Shown here one piece after another: positions 1-7,573 of a stretch of 64,000 nucleotides of DNA. A model generated the notes under the pieces. That model saw only the letters and a program-made list of their open reading frames with translations. It did not search any database and was not told the origin of the DNA. Origin of the DNA: Geobacter sp. UBA6151 (lineage in GTDB: Bacteria; Desulfobacterota; Desulfuromonadia; Geobacterales; Pseudopelobacteraceae); contig DIUT01000033.1 in NCBI GenBank assembly GCA_002423105.1, positions 3,402 through 67,401 on the forward strand. Reading direction: 5' to 3'. The position numbers and the translations under genes were made by a program. The stretch's first letter is position 1; every line of letters starts with the position of its first letter.

Positions 1-489
1 ACCGGCCTCTTTCAGGGCCTTGGCTGTCGCAAGATCAATGATTCCCAGTGAGCAGGAGGGATCCACCGTGCCCTGGGCCACGATCTGCCGCACTGCCGCG
101 CAGAGCTCGTCAAGTTCCGCGCCGGAGGAGATGCCGGTGCCGCTGGTGATGATGCCGAAGCATTCGGAGCCGATTAATTCGGCCTGCTTTGCCTGCTCGG
201 CAATGGTGGCGGCATTCACCAGCGGGTAGACCGGCGCTGCGGACTGGTGGTGAGCCGACTGGGCGCAGAAGGAACAGTTTTCGGGACAACGGCCCGACTT
301 GGCATTGATAATGGAACAGAGCGACACTTCGTTGCCAAAATAGTGTTCCCGCAGTTGCGTAGCTCCGGCAAACAGGTAGAGCAGGTCGGCTCCTTCCGCT
401 GCAGCAAGCTGCAGTGCCTCCTCTGCTGTCAGGCGGTGACCGGCAAGAACCTGGCTGATTATCTGCTCAATAAAGGTTTTGGTCTGCAT
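1..489 (-). CDS. bioB: Biotin synthase BioB (N-terminal part; cut by window edge)
   Basis: Radical-SAM enzyme that inserts sulfur into dethiobiotin, the last step of biotin synthesis. Translating the minus strand from the ATG at 489 gives 163 residues without a stop, running off the window at position 1. The radical-SAM cluster motif CxxxCxxC is present as C68-PEN-C72-SF-C75, within the BioB-type context NAKSGRCPENCSFCAQS. The upstream part TFIEQIISQVLAG...LTAEEAL is the usual helical N-terminus. The C-terminal half, which carries the auxiliary cluster ligands, lies outside the window. The next gene upstream on the same strand (PilZ) ends 22 nt away, so the two may be co-transcribed. Confidence 0.93.
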   Translation of the reverse strand, partial: MQTKTFIEQIISQVLAGHRLTAEEALQLAAAEGADLLYLFAGATQLREHYFGNEVSLCSIINAKSGRCPENCSFCAQSAHHQSAAPVYPLVNAATIAEQAKQAELIGSECFGIITSGTGISSGAELDELCAAVRQIVAQGTVDPSCSLGIIDLATAKALKEAG

Positions 490-511
490 CGGTATTTCAT
501 TCCTTTCTGTA

Positions 512-1216
512 TCACACCTTCAGTTCCTTGATGATCTCTGCCTGACGCTGGGCGATGTACATGCCGATCAGGTCTTCGCCCCGCTTGTCCTGTTCGAACA
601 GGAAAATGCCGCGTAGCGGCGGTTCCTCGCCTTCAAAACGCAGAAAACGGGCCATGATGCGCAGTTTCAGCGGCTGTGGTCGGCTTTTCAGGTCAAAGGA
701 GATGTTGATGTAAAAATAGGCAAATTTGCCGAGCAGGGTCTTGTCCGGTATTTCCAAGGCACAACCGCCCAAGGAGAGGTCTTTCAGCTTTGCGCTAAAG
801 GAGTTTGGCCCTGCTTCCACCGTTACCATGAACAGTCCGCCGATCTTCACGCGCAGGGTGGTGCGGCGGTCCGGCAAAACTTCCACGTAGGCAAACTCTG
901 ACAAGACAACCTCATTGGCCCCTTCATTAAAGATTGCGGTGGCATAAATATCCTGCGGGAGTTGTGGAGAGCGGAGTACCGTATAGCGGCTGTTCACGAT
1001 AGCGCGGCTTTGAAGATCGCTGGTGCGGCAGGCCAGGGTATCGTCAAAAACGTACAGAAATTCTGCAGGAGCTGCGACCGGCACTTCCTTGTAATAGTTG
1101 AAAAACTGAACGTCCGGGCGCGGCTGCTGCGAAAGCTGTAAGAGGAGGTTCACAATCTCTCCCGGTTCACCACGTCCCGTCAGACGCAAATAATCTTCAT
1201 GTTGAAACGGCGCCAT
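512..1216 (-). CDS. PilZ domain protein (probable c-di-GMP receptor)
   Basis: Protein of 234 residues. The C-terminal half has the two c-di-GMP-binding elements of PilZ domains: an Arg-rich RRTTLRVKI stretch (RxxxR-type) and, about 35 residues later, DLSLGGCAL (D/NxSxxG). The N-terminal half resembles the YcgR-N type beta domain that often precedes PilZ (FLYVFDDTLACRTSDLQ), but this is weaker. The start is set at 1216 because a strong GGAGG site lies just upstream of that ATG; an in-frame ATG 14 codons earlier has no comparable site. Family knowledge suggests control of motility, pili or exopolysaccharide. The target cannot be told from the sequence. Confidence 0.8.
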   Translation of the reverse strand: MAPFQHEDYLRLTGRGEPGEIVNLLLQLSQQPRPDVQFFNYYKEVPVAAPAEFLYVFDDTLACRTSDLQSRAIVNSRYTVLRSPQLPQDIYATAIFNEGANEVVLSEFAYVEVLPDRRTTLRVKIGGLFMVTVEAGPNSFSAKLKDLSLGGCALEIPDKTLLGKFAYFYINISFDLKSRPQPLKLRIMARFLRFEGEEPPLRGIFLFEQDKRGEDLIGMYIAQRQAEIIKELKV

Positions 1217-1317
1217 TACCTTCCTCCTGCTCACTACTGTACACTGAGCCTTATCCATCCTGCAAGGGCTGTCCTCTTGCCTTCATGGCCAAATCATGAC
1301 AAAGTAGCACGAAATTC

Positions 1318-1400
1318 AGGGGCCAGGGGTCAGGGACCAGGGACCAGAAAGGCGAAAAGGCTTTCTCTGGCCCCTGGACCCCGGCCCCTGGACCCTTCCT
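1318..1400. repeat. G-rich imperfect palindrome upstream of cysS
   Basis: The left half is built of GGGACCAG/GGGGCCAG-like units and the right half of their complement (CCCCTGGACC), around a short centre (AAAGGCGAAAAGGCTTT). The transcript could fold into a long imperfect hairpin ending about 12 nt before the cysS start codon. This looks like a dispersed intergenic repeat. A role in cysS expression is possible but not shown. Confidence 0.6.
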
Positions 1401-1411
1401 GGAGCCTTTCC

Positions 1412-2872
1412 ATGCCGCTTCGTTTGTACAATACCCTTTCCGGTGAAAAAGAACTGTTTGTCCCCCGAGAACCGGGCAAGGTCGGCATGTACGTCTGCGG
1501 TGTCACCGTGTACGACTACTGCCATATCGGTCACGCCCGCGCCGGCATTGTCTTCGATATGATCTACCGCTACCTGTTGCATTCCGGCTACGGGGTTACC
1601 TATGTCCGCAACTATACCGACATAGATGACAAGATCATCAATCGCGCCAACCGCGAAGGGACTGATTACCGTGCTGTCGCTGATCGTTATATTGCTGCCT
1701 TTGATGAGGATATGGAACGGCTGGGGCTGAAAAAGCCGACCGTTGAGCCCAAGGCTACTGACCATATTGCTGATATTATCGGCATTGTGCAGAGCCTGAT
1801 TGACAAGGGACATGCCTACGAAGCCGGGGGGGATGTCTATTTTGCGGTGGAAAGTTTTCCCTCCTACCTCAAGCTGTCCAAACGTAATCTGGAGGATATG
1901 CTGGCTGGCGCGCGGGTAGAGGTGGGGGAGAAGAAGAAGCATCCCATGGATTTTGCCCTTTGGAAAAGCTCCAAGCCGGAGGAGCCCTGGTGGGAATCTC
2001 CCTGGGGCAGGGGACGGCCCGGCTGGCACATTGAGTGTTCCGCCATGAGCATGCGTTTTCTGGGGCCTTCCTTTGATATCCATGGCGGCGGCAAGGATCT
2101 GGTGTTTCCCCACCATGAAAACGAGATCGCCCAGTCGGAAGGGGCCAACTGCTGTCGGTTTGTCACCTACTGGATGCACAACGGTTTCGTCAATATCAAC
2201 AGCGAAAAGATGAGCAAATCCCTGGGCAACTTTTTTACTATCCGCGACGTGCTGCAACTGTTTGACCCCGAAACGCTGCGCTTTTTTATTCTTTCCGCCC
2301 ACTACCGTTCACCCCTGGACTATTCCGACCAGAATCTGCTGGAAGCCCGCAGCGGACTGACTCGTATTCATGAAGCATTGGCCAATCTGGATGTGGTGCT
2401 GGCAGCCCCTGCCGGTGATGTAGTTCCACCTTCGGCAGCAGAACTTGCCGAAAAGGCCGCCACGCTGGCGGACCGCTTCCGCGAGGCGATGGATGATGAC
2501 TTTAACACCGCGCAGGCTCTGGGCTGTGTATTCGATACGGTGCGTACCCTGAACCGGACTCTGGCAGAGTCAGCCATGCCGGATGCAGCGACCCGTGAAG
2601 TCTTGGCCGTCCTGCGTGGGGCAATCGATGACATTGGCGAAGTGCTGGGGCTGTTCCGTCAGTCGTCCGCCAGCTGGCTGGCTGCTCGCGAGGCTGAAAA
2701 GGCGCAGGGATTGACGGTGTCCGCCGAAGAAATAGAGCGTTTGATTGCCGAACGGGCGGAGGCCCGCAAAAACAAGAATTTTGCCCGGAGTGACGAGATC
2801 AGGGACTATCTGCTGTCGAAAAATGTGCAACTGCTGGATACGCCTGGCGGAACAACCTGGCAGGTCAAGTAA
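1412..2872 (+). CDS. cysS: Cysteinyl-tRNA synthetase
   Basis: Class I aminoacyl-tRNA synthetase charging tRNA-Cys. Starting at ATG 1412 (GGAG about 8 nt upstream) the protein has 486 residues, the usual CysRS length. The HIGH signature is at residues 38-41 (CHIGHARAG), after the zinc-ligand region MYVCG at residue 29. The KMSKS loop is at 266-270 (EKMSKSLGN). GWHIECSAM and HHENEIAQSEG, typical of the zinc site, are present. The C-terminal anticodon-binding helices end in DYLLSKNVQLLDTPGGTTW, standard for the family. The open frame extends upstream to 1199, but that stretch is a palindromic repeat and is not coding. Confidence 0.97.
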   Translation: MPLRLYNTLSGEKELFVPREPGKVGMYVCGVTVYDYCHIGHARAGIVFDMIYRYLLHSGYGVTYVRNYTDIDDKIINRANREGTDYRAVADRYIAAFDEDMERLGLKKPTVEPKATDHIADIIGIVQSLIDKGHAYEAGGDVYFAVESFPSYLKLSKRNLEDMLAGARVEVGEKKKHPMDFALWKSSKPEEPWWESPWGRGRPGWHIECSAMSMRFLGPSFDIHGGGKDLVFPHHENEIAQSEGANCCRFVTYWMHNGFVNINSEKMSKSLGNFFTIRDVLQLFDPETLRFFILSAHYRSPLDYSDQNLLEARSGLTRIHEALANLDVVLAAPAGDVVPPSAAELAEKAATLADRFREAMDDDFNTAQALGCVFDTVRTLNRTLAESAMPDAATREVLAVLRGAIDDIGEVLGLFRQSSASWLAAREAEKAQGLTVSAEEIERLIAERAEARKNKNFARSDEIRDYLLSKNVQLLDTPGGTTWQVK

Positions 2873-2896
2873 TGCCCGATTGAATAGCTTGCAAGT

Positions 2897-4588
2897 TTGT
2901 ACGGGCATGATAGGCTGTTGCTGCAAACAGATACCAAAGGATTAAATCCATACTGCGAGGCTGACGTGGATTGGGAATGCTGCTGGGATCGTGATACCGT
3001 TGTCATGGGTGAATGCCCGAACATCACCGAAGGTGATGAAGATCTGCTTGCCTCAAAAGCGCGACGCATACTTGAAAAATGCTGTGAGTGTGAACGGTTT
3101 CGGAGAGATTTAGGCCGTTTCAATGAGAGCGGTCATCCCCTGGCCCCCATCTTTGCCGTCCTGCATAATGACTATCGTCGCCAGAAGAGCCAGATTCAGT
3201 CTCTGGTAAGTTTCCTGGATAGCAAAACCCTTGAAACCCGCTTTCTTCATGAATTGGGTTCTGTGCTGCAAAGCTCCGTTGATCTGGACGAGGTTCTGTC
3301 GGTGGCGCTGACCGCCATCACGGCCGGCAAAGGCTTCGGCATGAACCGGGCCTTCCTGCTGCTGGCTGATCAGGAGCGCCATCTGCTGCGCGGTCATCTG
3401 GCCATCGGCCCCCGTTCGATTGAGGAGGCCGGGCAGACCTGGCAGGAAATCGTCAGTAATGACATGGATCTGCAAACCATGGCCCGCAGCTTTCAGCAGT
3501 ACAAGCTGCGCAGTGAACGGGACAAATTCCAGGATATTCTGGATAAACTGGTGGTCCCCCTTGATGACCTGAACCACATTATCGTACGGGTCTTTGAAGA
3601 CAAATATCCGCTGCTGGTCCATGATGCCTTCAACAATCCTGCTGTTGACCCGGCCTTTGCCCGGCTTATGGGGGTGGACACCTTCCTGGTGCTGCCTCTT
3701 ATCTCTCGCCATCGCCGAATCGGCGCTATCATCGCCGATAATTTCATCACCCACCGCCCCATTACGGACGATGACCTGCGCTCCATCGAAACCTTTGCCT
3801 TTCCGGTAGCCTTTGCCATTGAACGGGCCTCGCTCTATGACCGCTTGCAGGAACAGGTGGATAAACTGCAGCTTGCCAACCAGAAACTGCAGGAGCAACA
3901 GGAGTTGCTGGTACGCATGGAAAAAATGGCCCTGGTGGGGCGGATCACCTCCAGCGTTGCCCATTCCATCCGCAATCCCCTGACGGTGATCGGCGGATTT
4001 GCCCGCAGCATACTGAAAACAACTGCACCCACCGATGCCAAGCGAGGCTTCATTGAGTCAATCGTCACGGAAACCCAGCAACTGGAAGGGGTGCTGGATG
4101 AGGTGCTGACCTATTCCGATTCATTGTATCCAACCAGGGACATGTGGGATGTCAATCAGCTGGTGGAGACTGCCCAACGGGAGATTCAGGACCGGCTGAT
4201 CAGGCAGGATTTTACGGTGCATTCCCATCCGGGCCAGAACCTTCCGCCGGTCTGGGTGGATTACAAGCAAACCGCCTACTGTATCCGTACCATCATACTT
4301 GAAGACATGGATGGCCTGGAACATGGCAATATTTCGATTTCTGTGGCGCAGCACGGCAGTGAGATCGATATCCGGATTGAAGACAAAGACCGCAAGCTCA
4401 GCGAAGATGAGCTGGAAGCCATGTTGACTCCCTTTGCCGAAACCTGCCAGATGGGGTCGGGCCTGAGTCTTGCCCTGTGCCGCAGCATGCTGGACAAGCA
4501 GAACATACCGTTTTTGGTGGTAGCTCCCCCTGAAGGTGGGGTTGTCTACACCATCAAGCTTCCAACCCGCAAGGAGGAATTATTATGA
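2897..4588 (+). CDS. GAF-domain sensor histidine kinase with a degenerate ATP-binding domain
   Basis: Soluble protein of up to 563 residues with no membrane segments. The N-terminus is Cys-rich (a CC pair and CCEC near residue 60). A GAF domain spans about 110-310, a coiled coil follows, and a HisKA-like segment carries the H-box SVAHSIRNPL with His356. The catalytic domain is unusual: the expected Asn box (NLLxNA) reads YCIRTIILEDMD and the G1 box reads IEDKDRK instead of DNGPG, although a G2-like GSGLSLALC remains. ATP hydrolysis or autophosphorylation may be weak or lost. The first frame codon is a TTG at 2897; an ATG at 3005 is an alternative start. Its stop overlaps the following receiver gene by 4 nt, so the two act as a pair. 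Confidence 0.82.
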   Translation: MYGHDRLLLQTDTKGLNPYCEADVDWECCWDRDTVVMGECPNITEGDEDLLASKARRILEKCCECERFRRDLGRFNESGHPLAPIFAVLHNDYRRQKSQIQSLVSFLDSKTLETRFLHELGSVLQSSVDLDEVLSVALTAITAGKGFGMNRAFLLLADQERHLLRGHLAIGPRSIEEAGQTWQEIVSNDMDLQTMARSFQQYKLRSERDKFQDILDKLVVPLDDLNHIIVRVFEDKYPLLVHDAFNNPAVDPAFARLMGVDTFLVLPLISRHRRIGAIIADNFITHRPITDDDLRSIETFAFPVAFAIERASLYDRLQEQVDKLQLANQKLQEQQELLVRMEKMALVGRITSSVAHSIRNPLTVIGGFARSILKTTAPTDAKRGFIESIVTETQQLEGVLDEVLTYSDSLYPTRDMWDVNQLVETAQREIQDRLIRQDFTVHSHPGQNLPPVWVDYKQTAYCIRTIILEDMDGLEHGNISISVAQHGSEIDIRIEDKDRKLSEDELEAMLTPFAETCQMGSGLSLALCRSMLDKQNIPFLVVAPPEGGVVYTIKLPTRKEELL

Positions 4589-4965
4589 GCAGGCTACTGG
4601 TAGTTGATGATGAGGCCAATATTCGTCTTTTGTACAGCGCAGAGTTGACGGAAGAAGGGTATGAGGTGGAAACTGCAGCCACTATTTCCGAGGCCCTGGA
4701 AAAACTTGCTCAACAGAATTTCGATCTGGTGTTGCTGGACATCAAGCTGAAAAACGAGAGCGGCATCGAGCTGCTGCAGAAGATCGTCAAGGAACGTCAC
4801 GATATGCCGGTTATCCTCTGTTCGGCCTTTTCCAGCTACAAGGATGATTTCTCCGCCTGGTTGGCCGACAGCTATGTGGTCAAATCCGGCGACCTGACCG
4901 AGCTTAAGGAAGAGGTCAAGCGGGTATTGGAGAAAAAGGCCCAGAGAAGGGCGGCAGGACTTTAA
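4585..4965 (+). CDS. Single-domain response regulator
   Basis: Receiver domain only, 126 residues. The acidic pocket is DDE at residues 8-10, the phospho-acceptor is D52 (LVLLDIK), and the conserved Lys appears in YVVKSGDLTEL near residue 98. There is no DNA-binding or enzymatic output domain. The ATGA overlap with the kinase at 2897-4588 implies translational coupling and a partner relation. The output probably works through protein-protein contact or a phosphorelay. The target is unknown. Confidence 0.9.
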   Translation: MSRLLVVDDEANIRLLYSAELTEEGYEVETAATISEALEKLAQQNFDLVLLDIKLKNESGIELLQKIVKERHDMPVILCSAFSSYKDDFSAWLADSYVVKSGDLTELKEEVKRVLEKKAQRRAAGL

Positions 4966-5057
4966 TACCACCCCCACCGCGCTCACTTCTTGCACCCCCC
5001 TGTTACAAGGAGGGAAAACAGAGAAGTGCTATCAGATGCCACTGACAGGAGGTTTTC

Positions 5058-7568
5058 ATGAAAGCAGTCATTATGGCCGGAGGCTTCGGCACACGCATTC
5101 AGCCACTTACCGGCAGCATGCCCAAACCTATGATTCCGCTGTTTAACCGACCGATCATGCTGCATATCGTGGAACTTCTGAAGAAGCACGACATCACCGA
5201 TTTGGTAATGCTGCTCTATCATCAGCCGGGTATCATCAAAAAATTCTTCAGGGATGGCAGTGATTTCGGTGTCAAGATCACCTACGTCACCCCCTTGCAG
5301 GATATGGGGACTGCCGGCGCGGTTAAAGCGGCCGAGAAATACCTTGATGAGCGTTTTCTGGTGATATCCGGTGATCTGCTCACCGATTTCAACCTGAAAA
5401 AAGTCATCGATTTCCATGAAACAAACAAGGCCATGGCCACCATCACCCTTACCTCGGTCAAGGACCCGTTGCAGTTTGGTGTGGTCATTACGGACAAGGA
5501 AAAACGGATTACCCAGTTTTTGGAAAAGCCGGGCTGGGGTGAGGTCATTTCCGACACTATCAATACCGGTATCTACGTTCTGGAACCGCAAATATTTGAC
5601 TATATTCCGGCAGGAGAGAATTTTGACTTCTCCCAGGACCTCTTTCCGCTGATGCTGCAAAACAAGGATTCGTTGTTTGGGGTAACCGCCAAGGGTTACT
5701 GGCGCGACATCGGTAACACCGATTCCTACCGCGATGCCCACCACGATATTTTCAAAGGTAAAGTCAACCTCAAGATTGATGAGGAAAAACAGGATTATGT
5801 GGGCAAGGATCTGCGCATCGGTGCCGATGTAACCCTGGAGGATGCCGCCGGAGTTGAGGGAACGGTGGTGATCGGTGACAACTCCCAAATCAGCCGTGAT
5901 GTCAAGATCAAGGATTCGGTGATTGGCCGTAACTGCACCATTGAAGCAGGGGTCAGGTTGAGCCGTTGCGTTATCTGGGACAACACGTATATCAAAAAGG
6001 GGGCCAAACTTACCGACAGCGTGCTCTGTACTAATGTCCGGGTTGGACAGGCAGCCGTACTGGAGGAGGGGGTGATTGTTGCCGACGAAACCTCCATTGG
6101 CGATGAAGCCCATATAAAGGCCGATGTCAAGATCTGGCCGCGCAAGGTGATTGAGGCCGGTTCCACGGTTACGGCAAACTTGATCTGGGGTGAAAAATGG
6201 AAGCGCTCACTTTTTGAGGGGGCGATTATCAAGGGGCTTTCCAATGTGGAGTTGACCCCTGAATTTGCTGCCAAGCTGGGTTGCGCCTACGGTACCATGC
6301 TGCCCAAGGGTAGCTATGTGCTGGGAGGACGGGACGCCAAGCGTTCGTCCCGGATGCTGAAGCGCTGCTTTGTGGGAGGATTGCTCTCCGCCGGGGTCAA
6401 TGTGCGGGATATGACCATGACCTGCCTGCCGATCATCCGTTACAAACTGAAAACCTTCGGCGAGGTGGGCGGCTTCCACTTCCGGCAGGCTGCCGACGAT
6501 CCGGCTGCCATGGAAATCATCTTCATGGATGGTGATGGTCTGGATTTCTCCAGCAACATGGCCAAAAATGCCGAGCGGATTTACTACAAGGAGAATTTCC
6601 GGCGCGCCCATCATACCGAACCGGGCGCAATCACCGATATTCCTCAGGCCGTGGACTTTTACCGGGAAGGTTTTCTGCGGGCACTTAATGTCGAACAGTG
6701 CCGCAAGGCGGCCTGGACTGTTGTGGTTGACTTTAATTTTGCCCCGGCCTGCCAGATATTGCCGATACTTTTGAATGAACTGGGCTGCAATGTGGTGTCT
6801 CTGAATGCCTACATCGATGAAGGGAAGGGGGCTGTTGCGCCCAAACCTAAAGAGGATGCGCTGCGGCAACTCTCCACCATTGTCGGTTCATTGGAGGCCC
6901 AGGCCGGTTTCTGGCTGGAGCCCAATGCCGAGGCAATAACCCTGGTTGACGAGACGGGTGCAATTCATGACGGTGTGGGCCTGCTGGCGCTGGTGACCGC
7001 GCTCAAGCTGAAAGGGGAAAAGCGTGGTGCCATAGCGGTGCCCGTGCAAGCGCCATCCACCATCGAACAGATGGCGCTCAAGAGAAAATGCTCCGTAACC
7101 CGTACCAAGAGCAGTGACCGGGCCATGCTTGAAGCGGCCTCGTCATCGGAAGTGATTCTGGCCGGTACCATTGATGGCCGCTTTGCCTTCCCTGCCTTCC
7201 AGGCCGCTTTTGACGGTATGTTCACCATCGCCAAGCTGGTTGAACTGAGCTCTTCTCTGGGGCTTCCGCTTTCCAGGGCGCTTGCCGACGCGCCGACCCG
7301 CTCCTTTCTTGAAACCCGTGTTTCCTGCCCCTGGGAGATGAAGGGCGGCGTCATGCGTAAGATGAGTGAGGACAGCCTGGAAAAGGAAGCAACGTTTATT
7401 GACGGCATCAAGGTGCAGTTCGGCAACGACTGGGCGCTGGTGCTGCCGGACCAGTACGGTTCCTTCGTGCATATTTTTGCCGAGGCCAATGACGATAAAA
7501 CAGCTGGCAAATTGCTGGACGAATATCAGAAAAAGGTGGAAGGCTGGAAGAAAGAACTGGAGTCCTGA
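5058..7568 (+). CDS. Sugar-nucleotidyltransferase / LbH / phosphomannomutase-like fusion
   Basis: Three-part protein of 836 residues. Residues 1-230 form a nucleotidyltransferase with the GxGxR-type start MAGGFGTRIQPLT, FLVISGDLLTDF and the EKPGWGE loop. Residues about 245-370 are left-handed beta-helix hexapeptide repeats. Residues about 380-830 resemble phosphomannomutase/phosphoglucomutase. The phosphoserine loop is retained in part (GRDAKRSSRML), but the metal-binding DGDGDR-type loop appears as EPNAEAITLVDE, so mutase activity is doubtful. Known relatives are annotated as mannose-1-phosphate guanylyltransferases. The start has an AGGAGG site. It lies upstream of a GH57 gene (5 nt gap) and a GalT-like gene, which suggests storage or surface polysaccharide metabolism. 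Confidence 0.88.
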   Translation: MKAVIMAGGFGTRIQPLTGSMPKPMIPLFNRPIMLHIVELLKKHDITDLVMLLYHQPGIIKKFFRDGSDFGVKITYVTPLQDMGTAGAVKAAEKYLDERFLVISGDLLTDFNLKKVIDFHETNKAMATITLTSVKDPLQFGVVITDKEKRITQFLEKPGWGEVISDTINTGIYVLEPQIFDYIPAGENFDFSQDLFPLMLQNKDSLFGVTAKGYWRDIGNTDSYRDAHHDIFKGKVNLKIDEEKQDYVGKDLRIGADVTLEDAAGVEGTVVIGDNSQISRDVKIKDSVIGRNCTIEAGVRLSRCVIWDNTYIKKGAKLTDSVLCTNVRVGQAAVLEEGVIVADETSIGDEAHIKADVKIWPRKVIEAGSTVTANLIWGEKWKRSLFEGAIIKGLSNVELTPEFAAKLGCAYGTMLPKGSYVLGGRDAKRSSRMLKRCFVGGLLSAGVNVRDMTMTCLPIIRYKLKTFGEVGGFHFRQAADDPAAMEIIFMDGDGLDFSSNMAKNAERIYYKENFRRAHHTEPGAITDIPQAVDFYREGFLRALNVEQCRKAAWTVVVDFNFAPACQILPILLNELGCNVVSLNAYIDEGKGAVAPKPKEDALRQLSTIVGSLEAQAGFWLEPNAEAITLVDETGAIHDGVGLLALVTALKLKGEKRGAIAVPVQAPSTIEQMALKRKCSVTRTKSSDRAMLEAASSSEVILAGTIDGRFAFPAFQAAFDGMFTIAKLVELSSSLGLPLSRALADAPTRSFLETRVSCPWEMKGGVMRKMSEDSLEKEATFIDGIKVQFGNDWALVLPDQYGSFVHIFAEANDDKTAGKLLDEYQKKVEGWKKELES

Positions 7569-7573
7569 TCCCC

